A stretch of DNA of 64,000 bases from Yamagishiella unicocca (lineage: Eukaryota > Chlorophyta > Chlorophyceae > Chlamydomonadales > Volvocaceae), in assembly GCA_003116995.1 (NCBI GenBank), contig BDSL01000065.1:1-64000 (forward strand), written 5' to 3'. Each line of letters starts with the position of its first letter. Positions within the stretch are counted from its first letter, which is position 1. The notes below the pieces were generated by a model that saw only the letters and a program-made list of their open reading frames with translations, was not told where the DNA came from and searched no databases. A program made the position numbers and the translations under genes. Positions 35,733 through 49,648 of this stretch are shown here, piece after piece.

Positions 35733-38700
35733 CTAGTGGTGCTGCGGCGATCCGACCGCCTGCACCTCGGGCCCTGACACGTCGTCACGTGCTGGCTGCT
35801 GGCTCGCGACCAGCTCCGCCAGGCTCTTCTTGAGCTCCGCGATCTCGTCTCCTTGCGTCTGGATGCGAGACAGAGCCTACGAGCAGCCAAGCCACAGGTC
35901 GGCCCGGGAGGGTGGGAGGTCGGTTTCGCCAAGCCCAGTCCAGCCCTTTTCGGCGCCAGGCACACTGTTCAGGAGCGTCTATCCGCATCGGCTCGCCCAT
36001 GTGCAGATCAGTTCGGTCCAGGGTGGGTCCCTATGGATCCATGTTGCACCGATACCGGCCCTCCCTGCCTCCTCCACCCACCCAACCGACACCGGCCCCT
36101 CCCTGCCCCTCCACCCACCCGCCCAACCGATACCACCAGCCTCCTCCACCCACCCATCCACCGGTTCATTTCTGTAACCCCTCTCCGCCCACCTGCGACA
36201 GGCTGCTGCTCAGCATCGTGTTCACGTGCTGGATCGCGGCCATCAGCTCCGAAACCTGACCCGACTGCCGCTGCTGCTGCTGCCGCCGCTCCTCGCCCTC
36301 CTCTTCATCAGCAGCCAGGGCCGCCGCCTCACAGAACTCCTGCAGCGACACCATGTCCGCCTCCTCGCACGCGGTGGCGGCTGTGCCGTCCGATGAAGAG
36401 CTGGGGGCCACCGGCGGCTGACAACACCCCTCCGCCAGGTCATTCGCCTCCACCTGCACGGCCCTGGCGCGCGCCGCCGCCCTGGCACCGACCTTGCGGC
36501 GCAGGTCGTCGAAGTCGTGTCGCAGGTCGGTCACCAGGTCCACGAGGGCCTCCTGCGCCTGAAGGGGGCGGGGTTGGAGGGCGGGGGGTCGTCCATAGTC
36601 AACATACATCACTGCGGAAGTGAAAAAGCTGGGGCGGGCGTGCGGATTGCCGTCGCCTGTTGGTGCTGGCGGCGGTCGAGGATCTCCATTTCAACACACA
36701 CACGCACACATACACACACAGCCGCTGCCGGTGGTACCGCAATTCCAGCCCGCGTGTACGACGCGCCATCACGCGATCCCTGCCCCGCCCCCTCCTGTGT
36801 TCTGTCCTGTGGGTTTCCTCGCTACTACCCCTCCCCCCCTAAACCACCACACTTCCGCTGCGAGCCAGTCAGCCAGCCACCCACCTCCACCATGAGCGCC
36901 TCTCCGCTCCGGAGCTCCACAAAATCGCCGTACAGCTGCCGCAGCTGCTGCCACAACAGCTGCTGCTGCTGCTCCGCGTGCTGCTGCTTCAGGTCCTGCA
37001 CGTGCATCTTTCCGCCGCCGCCCTCCTCCACTCCCACCTCCACGCCTCGCACAGCAGTTGCCGCAGCAGCGGCCCTCTGCGCCGCTGCCGCTTCCCCCCG
37101 TTGCTGCTGCTGCAGCTGCAGCTGGGAGCCCCTCCGGGACTTCCCGGCGGCGGTGCCGCTCGTCCCAGCCGCCGCCACCACCACCTGCGCCGCCATGACG
37201 GCCCTCATCCGCCGCATCTCCCGCTGCAGCGACCGCAGCTGCCGCCGCACATCGGGCGGGACCCCCGCCACGCTGCCAGCTGCCGACGCCGCCACGGACG
37301 ACAAAGGCGACGCGGGCGCCTGAGACCTCGCCCTCGGGGGGGTGCCGGACACGACGCTGGGGGGGGTCCAGGGCGGCGCCGCCCCGGTGCTGACGTCAGC
37401 GCCGTGTCCGTACTCGCCTGCGCCGTGCGCATGGGGAAGGGACCCCTCGCTCAGCGCCGCCGCTGCCGCCGCTGCTGCCGGCGGCGGCAGCAGCGCTGAC
37501 AGCAGGCACGCCGCCACGTGCTCCATTCCCTTGGCCAGCTGGTCCAGCGCCTCACGGCTGCCGTCCTGGTGGCGCTGCAGGTCCCCCTGCACAGCAGCCA
37601 CCTCCCGAGACAGCGCCTCCAGCAGCAGCAGCTGGTGCTCCCCCTGCTGCTGCTGCTGGTCCTGCTGCCGCTGCGCCCCGTCCGGCCGGTGCTGCGCCCC
37701 CTGGCCGCCCTCCGCCGCCTTCAGTCCCGCCTGCGACTCCTCCAGCCGCAGCAGCCGATCCTGCACCCCCGCCAGCTGCCTCTCCTGCTGGTGCCGCCAC
37801 CCCGCCACCTCCACCGCCCCCGAGGACAGCGCCTCCAGCAGGCCGCCGTGCTCCTGCAGCAGCACGCGGTGCTCGTCCAGGACCCGCTGCTCGTCCAGTG
37901 CCCGGTGCCGCAGTAGCTGCTGCCCGCGCTGCTGCTGCTCCAGCTCCGTGCCTTGTTGCGACACCAGCACCTGCTGCACGGACTCCATCCGCGACAGCCG
38001 CTGCCGCAGCGACCGCACCTCCAGCCACAGCGTCTCGCCCGTAAGCAGCTGCTGGTGGTGCTGGTGGTGGTGGTGGTGCGGGTACTGCGGGTACTGGGCG
38101 CCGCGGTGGATGTCTGGTGTCTGCGGCTCGAGGCCCTCCGCGTCGGGCTCCTCGAACAGCTGGCAGCCAGGCAGCTGCCGCGACGAGGAGCTCCAGGGAG
38201 CCACCGAGACGTCCCTGGAAGCAGCGGCGCCGGCAGCGGCCAGTCGTTCCGCCGCCGCCGTCGTCGCGGTGGCATTGCTCGCGTCCTTGGCCTGCTGCTG
38301 CTCCGCCAGCTGCTGCTGCTCGCGTTCCTGCATGTGCTCTGCGAGGTGCTCGTGCTTCAGCTGCATGGCCATCACGGCCTGAGCCAGGCAGAACATCTGC
38401 GGCGCGCAGGGGCGGATGGTGAAAGAGGTGAAAGAGAGGGAGGAAATGGAGGTTAGCGACGTGAGTTCCTGTCAGTCGGGCCAGGCAGCAAGCCAACTCT
38501 CGTCACTAGCTGCACCCCCGACAGCTAGCTGGGCAACCCATCGCCGGCCCCGCCCCTCCGCCTGGCCCCCCCCATCCCGCCGCACCTGCTGCCGGAGCTG
38601 GGAAACCTGCGACAGGGCCGCCGCCGCCTCCCCCGCCGCTGCCGCCGCCACCTCCCCCGCCGCTGCCGCCGCCACCTCCCCCGCCGCTGCCGCCGCCGCC

Positions 38701-41145
38701 TCACGGGCGCTGCTGTCCGCGCCGCTGTTGCTCACGCCGCCGCCGCCGCCGCTGGTGCGCCACTCGTCGCCGCCGCCGCGATGTGACGGAGCCGGGCCAA
38801 AACTGCCGCCGCCGCCGCCGCCGCCGGAGAAGCCGCCGTCGCCTTCTCCGTGCTCCGCAGCGCCGGCCTCTGGCCCCGAGGAGCTCCGCAGGCAGTCGCC
38901 GGACCTGCGCAGGCTGGCGGCGCTGTCGTGCGTTTCGGTGTACGACAGCAACCTGCGAGCTGCCAGGCCCGCGCCTGCTCCGCCACCAGCACCATGCAGC
39001 TGCTGCATCGATTGCCTGGGAGGGGGCTCCCCGTGGCCGCCGAAGGCGGTCCCGCTGCTGCCGCTGCCGGCCCCCGCCGCCGCCGCCTCTTCCTCCTCCG
39101 CCTGGCCGGCCCCCGCCGCGCTTGCCAGGGAGCTCTGCAGCCCTTGGATCTGGGCCGCTTGAGACTGGACGAGCAGTACGAGCTGTTGTACGAAGGAGCT
39201 GCTGGAGGCGCAGTCGTGGTCTGTCGCAGCCGGCGGCTGCTCGGGCGTGTGGTGGGGCGGGGGCGCGGGGTGGACCGCCCCGTCGCCGCTATGTCGCCGG
39301 AGGAGCTCCGACTGCAGCCACGTCAGCATGTCGCCTCCGCCTCGCTGCTGCGCCGCTGCTGGGGACGGCTCCCCTTGCCCCGCGGACACATCAATTCCCA
39401 GCTCTGCCCCTACCCTGCCACCGGGGCTGCCCCAATGCTGGGGCCCCCGCCACGGCAGGTGACCGGCGGATGGCGGCGACGGCGCCGCCGGACCTGACAC
39501 GCCAGCGGACAGCAAGGCGCCACGAGCGCCCGCGGCGCGCTCGTCCAGCAGCGTCGCTGCCAGGGCCGCCGTAAAGCTGCCGCCGCCGCCGCCAGCTCCA
39601 TCGCTCACTCGGGACGCCAGCCACGCCGCCAGCGGTGTCGCCGCCGCCGCCGCCGTCAGCGCTGCCGTCGGCGAGTCGGGCAGCCCCGCCTTCTGCCGCA
39701 TCTGGTTCATTCGGCGCAGCGCGCCAGCCGGCAGGTCGCCCAGGCTCACATGCGGGGGGCTGCAGGCAGGCGCTGCGCCTGCAGCTGCTGCAGCGGCCAT
39801 GGCGGCGGTAGCGCCAGCCGGGGGGCTGCCTGACCTCGGCTGCGCGGTGCGGAGCTTCGTGCTGGCGGGTGATGCCGGCCTCTCGGCGCCCCTCAGCGGC
39901 CCCCTCCCGGCTCCCGCACCCGCCCCCGGGCTCAGGTCCGGCCTCGCCTCCTGCCTTGGAAGTGGCTGTTGACGGCTGGGCTGCTGAGGCGGCTGGTGGT
40001 GCAGCACCTGCTGCTGGTGCTTGAGGACCTCCAGCAGGTTCACACGAGGACGACCGGCACTGCCGCTGCGACCAAACCCCGCGGGTGCCGCCGCCGGCGC
40101 CGCTGTCGTCACAGCCGCCACCGCGGTGCTACTGCTGCTGCCGGCTGCAGCTGTGCGGCTACCATTGCGCAGTCGCGAGTTGGACCGCCGCAGGGGCGAC
40201 CGGCGAAGAGCCGGCTGGGCAGCAGAGCCCGCCGTGGGGGTGGCAGGCTGTGACATGACGGCAGTGGCAGCAGCAGCAGCAGCATGGCCGGTGGCGGCCG
40301 CTGTGCGGGCCTTGCAGGGCGACGGCACATGCGGACCCTGATGGCCCCCGGCTCGCGGCGTGTGCGACGTCACCGTTTGGAGAGGGCCGGAAGGCCGGGG
40401 GGGCCGAGGAGACTCGGCGGACCGCATTAAGACCCCGCCATCGGCGGCCACCGGCCGCGCCGGACGGTCCACGTCCAGTACGATATCGTACGGCAACAGC
40501 TCCGCCGCGTCTGCTATTGTGAGGCTGCCAGTGGCGATGCCGTACTCCTGTTCCTGCTGCTGGCTGAGCCAGTCATCGAGGATGCTGGTGGCGCTCTGTG
40601 GGTAATGGCAGCAGCAGCGGCAGCAGGGGCGGCGGTGCAGGGGGGGGGCGGTGAAGGGGAGGGGTGAGCTGTGCGGGGTGGCGCGGTTCGAGCCAACACG
40701 TGGTTCGACGGGTTGGCTGGTCGTCGTCATCGAGCCATCCCTATCGAGCCACCCCTAGCCGTCAGGAAGCCAGCCAGCCGGCCGACCAGCAAGTGGCGAC
40801 CGTGCATCCCCAACTCCCTATACGGACGCCTGCCGGACGATTGATGGCCTGCCGGGCGACTGAGCCGCCTCCGCACGATATGCCCCTCAAGCATATTGGG
40901 CCACACCTGAGTTGCATAGTCGCCCATTCCCGACATTGGACCATCCGGCTGCGCAGCTGCCCCCACGCAATGGAGGCGCTCGCGGGCCTCACCTGGAAGT
41001 CTAATACGTTGCTGATCGTGTTGCTGGCGGCTGTGTGGCTAACCACGGTGCGATTGTCCACACCGACTGCGACCAAGTCGCCTGGCAGTGGCAGATCGAT
41101 ATATTTGCTAGCCTCGCCATCGTACATCCGACCGCGCGGTTGCAT
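35733..41145 (-). CDS. Large Gln/Ala-rich coiled-coil protein
   Basis: Family not recognised. Five exons, 41145-40993, 40595-38586, 38396-36885, 36558-36193 and 35876-35733, all joined in phase 0 with GT-AG sites, give 1394 residues. The N-terminus (MQPRGRMYDGEASKYIDLPL) leads into SILDDWLSQQQEQEY. A long Ser/Pro/Ala-rich, probably disordered part follows, with an eight-residue Ala-rich repeat (GEVAAAAA) before the end of exon 2. Exon 3 is dominated by predicted coiled coil (LEVRSLRQRLSRMESVQ, LQREMRRMRAV), with a His run. Exon 4 has LVDLVTDLRHDFDDLRRKV, and the C-terminus is a short coiled coil (IAELKKSLAELV). No membrane segment or signal is visible. A scaffold role, for example cytoskeletal or centriolar, is possible but only a guess from composition. 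Confidence 0.8.
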
Positions 41146-41983
41146 GGGCGACAGAGGCCCGCACGGCCCGCTGCTTACGCCGTCGTAGTACAAACAGGGT
41201 GTCACTTCACTGCTGTTGCCATGATGGCGCTAACTCAGCTGTTCCCTTACAGGAACCCTTGGCGATGAGCACGCCTGCGCAATGGCGGGCAAAGCATTCC
41301 CCGCACCGCTATCCTAACCAACGATGGACCAGAGAGTACGCTGAAGAGGCAAAACACTAGCGGGATGCACTGGAAGGTGGCGAGGCCTAAAACCATACGA
41401 ACAGCAAGGACGCTACCACCTAGACCTTGAACACCATTATGGACCGTATTGATGTGAAGCAGCTTAATATCTCACCCAAGAATGGCATCTAGCTTCGACC
41501 CAGAAGCTATACGTCAACTGGCGAGACGGCGTCGCTGCGGAAATGATCCGTGAATGGGTGATAGCGCTAGCCTTCCGTACGAAATACCGTCCTGTACTAT
41601 TTGCCTGGATGTAGCGCTATGCTTGTTATTAGCTAACAAGCCTGGGAGTGAGGAGACAGTAGACAGATACACTGCACCTGGGCTTGGTTACCGGTCTATT
41701 CAGTCAAATGAATCTGCTATAATAAACTGTGAAAAATGGAGCAACGGTTCAGGCGAAGCAGAATAGGAAACATGCGGGATGAGGGATGGCTTCCGTACAA
41801 ATATGGAAGTTCTATAGCTGCAGATGGTGCCTTGTTTCGTAGCCATATGAGTTTTTTCACTAGTAACGCAACAACATTATTACTGCTTGAAACAGCTTTT
41901 TTAACGTGCGAGTTGGCATAGGTTGCACACACCCTCAGCCTTCATTTCGATTTTAGCAGGCAGCCAGCGTTGAGTGGTGGGTC
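41146..41983. promoter_or_regulatory. Divergent intergenic region (coiled-coil gene / UBC)
   Basis: 838 bases separate the start codons of two divergently transcribed genes, so both promoters should lie here. I see no clear TATA box. The sequence is AT-richer than either gene. Confidence 0.5.
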
Positions 41984-43164
<1,181 letters not shown>

Positions 43165-43328
43165 CCTTTTCCCCGGCTGTATACATCATAGAGGAGATCG
43201 ATAGAACCGCGGAGCCGACTTCTCGTGCAGCTTTGGGGCGCAGAAGCTTGTCGAGGAGCGGCGGTCCTGGCACGTGGACGCCTCCTGTGTGGTGCCAAGA
43301 TTTTCACACAGGATCGGGGCCGTGGGTT

Positions 43329-43333
43329 TGTAA
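43329..43333 (+). terminator. TGTAA poly(A) signal of the E2 gene
   Basis: TGTAA, the poly(A) signal used in Chlamydomonas and relatives, 165 bases downstream of the UBC stop codon. Confidence 0.6.
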
Positions 43334-44441
43334 CACTAGCACCAGGCTTCTCTAGCACCAGGCTTCTCAGTAAACGATTAGTGGAGTTTGTGTACGAGGC
43401 TGTTGTTGGAGAGCAATGCATGGTGAGCGTATCGAGGGATACACGAGGGGGGAGGGCGTGTGTCCAGGCTTCGTCCGTGGCGGCCACTGGCGGATCAGAG
43501 TTGAGGTGGGGTTTAGGGGGTGAGTGAGGAGTCCTCGGCTCGCCAGGCGCAAGGAAACGCGCACTGCTCGGTGTAAGGTGGTTAGTTTTGGATTGTCCCG
43601 TTGCTTCCTTCTGCTCTGCAAGGACCCGCACACGCAATGGAGGTTGTTAGAGGCTGTTGTCGTCCGGGTCACTGCTACCGTGATGCGGGACAGTGATGCG
43701 AAGAATGGTTGAAAGCTGGTTCTCCGCCTGGGTCAGCATCTCAGCCCACTCCCTGCCACGGTAAGCTGAAAAGCTACGGGGTTAGTTGCCTGCTGCGTAC
43801 GCTGACACCGATAGCGCGCCGTCGCCGATGGATGGGGGGATTGCACACCGTTAGACACGAGGGCACGGTTAACACAGGGTCGCTGCCTTCCCAAATCCCG
43901 CGCGGCGCTATTCCTTCACATTGCTGCATGCACGCGGCCTAGCCTAGGGTTTATTATTTCGCTAGGGTTCCCGCGGCTGGAGGGACCTCTTCAAGATGCA
44001 CCGCGGCAAGGGAGGGACATGGCTGCAGCACTCCACATGGGTTTGCTCTGTCTGTTAGCCGCATTTTTGTCCGTTCTTTGCTTCTGTACTGAGGGCAGCA
44101 TTGGGTAGGTGGAAGGTAGCGTCGCGTGTGGGGCCCTTGACGCCTTGGGGGGGGGTGGGCGCTGGTCGGATATTTATAGCAGCAGCGCCGGAAGTGTTCA
44201 GGCTTTTGAAGGCACCTGGCCTGCAGCCGACAACATCATACAGCGGAGGAACCGGCGCCCGCTGCGGGCTGCCCTTCCCTTCTTTCACCTGAGTCCCGAC
44301 AGCCTGCGCCCTGCGCGGCTGATCGAGTCGGTCCTTGCGGCACCACAATTCCACTCGCGCTTCCTGGTCTCACACACACGTCACACACACGGGGTAGCGG
44401 TCTGTCTGCAGCCACCAGCGGCAGCTCCCCCCCACGCCTCT
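43334..44441. other. Convergent intergenic region (UBC / ESC)
   Basis: About 1.1 kb between the convergent 3' ends of UBC and ESC. No gene or RNA recognised. Confidence 0.6.
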
Positions 44442-47400
44442 TCACGCGTCATCCATCGCCGTGTCGCCGCTCTCCCGGTCCCAGCGGTGCACGCTGCCGT
44501 CCTCGCACGCAGCCAGGATGGTGCTGCCGTCCCAACTCACCGCGGTTTGCCGTACCTGTACGGCAGCACACCGCAGGCAGTGGACAGCAGAGCTATGGTG
44601 GGATGGGGTTGGCGGGCATGAGCGACCCAGCGTGGGAGCTGGGCAGAGACGGAGGTAAGCACCAAACATTGCAAACCACAAACAAACTGGGGGCTGGCGG
44701 TTGGGTGCATTGTTGAGAGGGTTAAGACCCTCGCGGTAGTCAGCCACCGACCCCCATGCCTGCATACGGCTTCCTCGCTCGCCTCCCAGCGCACCACGGC
44801 CTTGCACTGCGGTACGGAAAGCCGCGCCCGGGGGGCGTTGACAGCGGCGGATGAGGCGGATGGCACCAGGGGCGAGAACACGAACACCTTGCCCCTGAGG
44901 CAGCAGGAGGGCGCGCGGAGGGGGGGCGGGGGCACGAGGGGGGTGGTAGAAAGACCGGTTACATGACATAGGTATACTAGCTGGCGTATTGGGACTCCCT
45001 CGCGGCGCCCGAGGCGTGACCCCTTCATGGCAGCCCACCTGCCCCCGGGTGCGCCAAGACACCGCCATCATCACCAGCCGAGACATGGAGGTGGCCGTCG
45101 CAGCAGCATCGCTGCGCACCGCCCCTGCCTCTGCACTCTCCCCCGGCCCCTCGCTCCCGACCCCCCACCGCCGCTTCCCCAGTTCTCCTGCTAGCGCCCA
45201 AAACCGGTTCTGCGAAACGTTTCCGTGCGTCGCGTGGGGTCCTCGCTTCCTGTCGTCTCGCCGTAGCCGCTTTAGCTTAGCCGCCAAAGGTCATATTACG
45301 ACCTTCGGCTTTAGTATCCCCAACCCAGTTCTCCAGCATGCATCTCAAAACGCCTGTTCTAAACGTTTTTTTCCGGGCATCCACGGGTCTTCCTCGAAAC
45401 CCCACCGCCGCTGCCTCTTCACACGCACACACACCCGGCCCCTAGCTCCCCCCTACCTCGCACTGCCGCACGCCAGCACCGTGTAGTGCAGGTCGCAGGA
45501 GAAGCGCACGAACCACGTGCGCAGGGAGTCCGCCAGCTGGAACTCCTGGGGGGGGGCCCGCGACGTCCATGGAGGGAGATCCAGGAGGGAGGGGGATGAG
45601 GTGGACAAGATGCGCTTGGGGGGCGGTGGGCGCGGGCCCCTCTCCCCCCCTTCCCCTTCCCCTTCCCCAAACCCACCCACCCACCCACCGGCTTTCTCCT
45701 GCCAAGCGTGCCACCCATCCATCCAGCCATCCAGCCACCTAGCCACCGACCCCCCCACGGCTCTTACCGCGACCTTTGTGGCGCGACTGGCGACGCTCTC
45801 CCCGCCCAGCCGGCCTGAGGACGACAACCCAACGTCCCCGTCCTCCTCGCTCTCATCTCCGCCACCGGCCGCCCCCGCTCCTCCTCCTCCTCCTCCTCCT
45901 TTAGCTCCTTCGGCGCCTCCCGGCGGCGGCCGGCAGTGTTTCGACTGGCTATGAGGCCGCCAGAGGGTGATGAGGTCGTGGACCGACTTGGACAGAACCA
46001 GGTCGCCCAGCCAGCGGACGCAGTCCACGTAGTCGTTGTGGACCTGTACGGCAGCGTGCACGACAGTTGGTGAAAGTGCAGCGGCCGCACAACACCCCCC
46101 CCCGCCTGATCTACCCCTCATCTTCCGCCACCCCGGAGTGTCACCGCACTCCTCACACACGTAGCCGACCTCGCCAATGGCAGTGCCAGGGCCCCATGCC
46201 AGGGCCACCAGACATCCCTGCGGGGATGTACGACCCCATGTCAAGACCCGACGTCACAACCCAAAAAACCATACACGCGCACCGACCTACCCATCCCCAT
46301 CAGTTTTACTTCCCAGTGCTGACCCACGGGTCTGCTCTCCTACCCACCCGCAGCGTGGAGAACACCGGCTGCTGCACCACTCGGGTGGGGAAGGCGCGGC
46401 GCGGCCCTGCTGACGTGGCGGCGCCGCCCACCCCGCCGCCCACGCAGCCGTCCTGGGCCTTATCCGACTCGTCAATCAGCCGCTCGATGTTGGAGAGGCT
46501 CCAAATCTTGATGGCGTTGTCCATACCGGAAGACAGGAAGCGGTGGCCGTCCCAGGGGTGGAAGTCCTGAACAGGAGCCGGGGGGGTTACAATAAAAGAA
46601 CCGGTAACGCGACTGGGGGACCCGGGGGGTGGTAGGGGCCCGGGGGGACAGAGACAGTTCCTCCGGGGGTTAGGGGCTGCCGGCTTGGCCGCGTAGAACC
46701 CGTTCCCCCTGCCTAGGGTTTCCACCCGCCCCCACACCCACCGTTAAACCCCACACCCACCCACCATCGTATGCGCCGAAGCCCCAAGTCTCTGGCTTCC
46801 CCTCTGACTCCCAGTCTCTGCCTTTGTTTCCTCTCCAACCCCCAGCCTCTGTCCCACACCCCACGGCCCTCCGCCCTGCCCCTCTCTCCCCCCCCGCCCT
46901 GCCCCGCCCTGCCCCTCTCTGCCCCCTCTCCCCCCCACAACCCCGCACGCACCAGGCTGAGGACCTTGTTGCGGTGGCCGCCCTCGCCCGCGAAGATGGC
47001 GACGCACGTGCGCGACCTGTCGTACGTCATACATCACGTGTCGTGCGAGGCCGGGCGGGCAGGGAGGTGATCCGTGAGTGGTCGTGGAGTGGAAGGGGGC
47101 AAGCGGAGGGAACACGGAGGGGGAGGCGGAGTATGTTCGCGAGATACTGCAGGGGGCAGGGCCACCCTCGGGGCTCCTCTCTACTCCAGAGCAGGTCCGT
47201 CGGCAGTGACCCCCCAGAACTCAGGACGCCGCCCCGGCCCCCACCGGTCGTGTCAATAAATTTCTCGCCTGCCCCCCCCCCCCTTCGCTTCTCCCCCCGG
47301 CCTCACTTGAGGTTCCACAGCCTCACGCTCTCGTCCTCCGAGGCGGTTAGAAAGAGGTTAGGGCGGTCCGGATGTACGGCAATGTCGTTGATGCTCTTGC

Positions 47401-49648
47401 CGTGGCCCGCGAACGTCTGTTGGGCGGCGGATGGCAACGCGGGCGCAGCACGAGGGGGGAGGGGGGGCGGTCAGGTGGGTCGTCTAGGGCCTTATGGGGC
47501 CGCAGACAGGGACCAGCCGCGTCCCACCCGCCACCTCCGTTCTCTATACTCAAGTGCCCACCAACCACCCTCATCCCACCAACCACTGCTCTCTCTTGCC
47601 ACCTTCCCCGTCTGCGCCCCTCGCCGACCTTTGCCTTCCCCGCTGGTTCCACACCACAACCGGGGTCGGAAACCTACCTCCGACTTTGTAACCCTAAAAC
47701 CTAAGTTCCCCGGCGTGCAACTTTGAACAGGTGCATCAAACCTTTCCTACTCAGTGCGGACCCACGGGTCTCTCCTCGTATCCTCCCCTACTGCCGTCCA
47801 CGGGCCTTCCTCAACACCTCTTGCCGGCACGCCCTTTGCCGCCACCCCCCTTGCCGCCACCTACATGCACCAAGCAGCCCCGGCTGACGTCCAGCACCCG
47901 CACCAGCGCCTTCTCCCCAGCCACCAGCAGCAGCGCGGCGCCGCTGTCCGGATCGCAGCACCACTTGCAGCAGTAAAAGTGCTCGCCGTTGGCGGTGGTG
48001 GCGGCGGCGGGGGCGGGGGCGCCGGAGCCGCCGGCGGCACCCGAGCCCTCCGGGCCGCCGCCGGCGCCGTCGGCGTCGCCGGCGGCAGCGGCGGCTCCGG
48101 AGCCGCCCTTTCGGCCGCGCTGGAGTACGACAGGGTGGGGTAGGGGGTGGCGAGGAAAGCGGCTGACGTGACATCGTAAACCGAGGAGAAGGATTCACGC
48201 AGTGGTTTAAACGAGTGTAAGATGACGTGTATTGAGGACTGATGGGGGCGGCGCGCTCAGGCGGACCGCCCCAGGGTGGAGAGGGGCGCGAGTTAGGGTG
48301 CATCAAAAGGGGGTTAAGTAAGTGAGCTTTCGAAATCAACTATACCACCACCACCACCACCACCACCACCACCACCACGACCACTACTGCTACTGTTACC
48401 ACTATCACTAGTCGGTCTTTGCGGTAGGGTATGAGGCGGCCAGGTAACTAGCAGAGGCGCTGGTCTGCCACCAGCTGGGGCGGGTGCCACTGGTGGTCGC
48501 CGCCCACCCCCCCTAATGTCACTTGCACACACCTCACCCTCCGCCCCACCCCCTCATATCACTCGGGATGCGACCCGCGCCATCCAGAACACTCACATCG
48601 CCGTCCTCGTATATCTGCGGGGTTGGAAGGGAGGCGACCGAGAGCGCGGCGGCGGTAAGGGGCGGCTGGCAGGAGTGACGGGAAGTGCGGTGCCACCGCC
48701 AGCAGCCGGGTCGGGTCATCGTCCCCCCCCCTCCTCCCCCTCCTCCCCGCCACCTGGGAGGGGGACTTCCCAAGTCGAGGTACCGGTTGTTTTATGTAAC
48801 CCGCCTGGGCGGGAGAGACGGCGGGCAGGTGCAGCGACATCACCGCACCAGGCCCCCAATCAGGATGCAAACCCAGCCATGCACCGAGCTACCGACTCCG
48901 CCTCCGTTCCTCCGCCTCCCCAGCCGCCCCCCAGCCGCCCCCCAGCCGCCCAATGCCTGCCCCCCCAGCCTGCTCCCCGCCCAGCCCCCAGCCCTCCCGC
49001 CCACCTGAAGCGGGTCGAATTGACCGCCCGGTAGCAACCGGTAAATGCTTGCCTGCACCGGCGCCAGCAGCGTACGTGTCAGCAGCGGTGTAGGGTCAGT
49101 GTCGGAGAGCAACGACGTGTCAGGAGGCCAGCACTGAGGCACCAGGAGTGCCGTTGACTCCCGCGGGCCACTACCCCCTGGCCCCCTCAGCCCCCCCTCC
49201 CCCAGCTGCTCCCCCAGGCCCCCTCCCCTGGCTGCTCCCCCCCTCGTCCACTCACTCGGTGCTGCCCCACGGTGGCGAACACGTCACGGTGGCGCAAGTC
49301 GAAGGTGTTGAAGGCGACGCAGAAGAGGGGCTCTCGGTGGTCCTCTTGGAGGCTTTGTGGATGGGGGGACCGGGAGAGGGGTAGGCGGGGACGGGGAGAG
49401 GGGTGGAGTAACCGGGTTCGCCTTAAGTACGGCCGTCGTGTCAACCCCATGCCCCACATGTCCAGCTCAGGCCCCGCTCCCCCCTGGAGCAGTGCGTCCC
49501 CCCTGGAGCCGCACCTTCCCGCGTATTTATACTTGTAGAGCGAGCTGGGCGGTTGTTGAGGCTGTTGGGGGGCCCCCTGCTGCCCTTGCTGCGACGCCGG
49601 CGCGGGCTGCCCGGCCGCCGCCCCGTTCTGCTGCTGCGCCTTCGCCAT
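44442..49648 (-). CDS. FIE: ESC/EED/FIE, WD40 subunit of Polycomb repressive complex 2
   Basis: Core PRC2 subunit that binds trimethylated H3K27 and stimulates the E(z) methyltransferase. Twelve exons, all phases agreeing: 49648-49515, 49352-49256, 49052-49005, 48614-48597, 48119-47865, 47416-47307, 47016-46953, 46566-46348, 46043-45768, 45545-45457, 44894-44768 and 44555-44442, 516 residues. A Gln/Pro-rich start leads to [16 protein letters not shown] and VFATVGQHR. Then follow [86 protein letters not shown] and [19 protein letters not shown], in the same order as plant FIE. The residues lining the EED aromatic cage appear as F, Y, W and F, as in FIE. Two insertions are present: about 45 Gly/Ala residues before EHFYCCKW, and an acidic Gly-rich loop after the WRPHSQ region. 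The ATG at 49648 is the only in-frame ATG before the first WD repeat. Confidence 0.95.
45299..45405 (-). repeat. Intronic dispersed repeat, family 1, copy 3
   Basis: Very close to copy 1 (CCAGCATGCATCTCAAAACG, then CATCCACGGGTCTTCCT). It starts about 50 bases after the donor of the ESC intron between exons 10 and 11, in the same orientation to transcription as the copies in the PHD gene. Confidence 0.88.
46583..46620. repeat. Short dispersed repeat, family 2
   Basis: TACAATAAAAGAACCGGTAA followed by CGCGACTGGGG. Almost identical to 53400-53438. It lies at the 3' end of an ESC intron. Confidence 0.8.
48345..48378. repeat. (CCA)n microsatellite
   Basis: Eleven CCA triplets in the ESC intron between the micro-exon and the Gly/Ala-rich exon. 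Confidence 0.95.
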
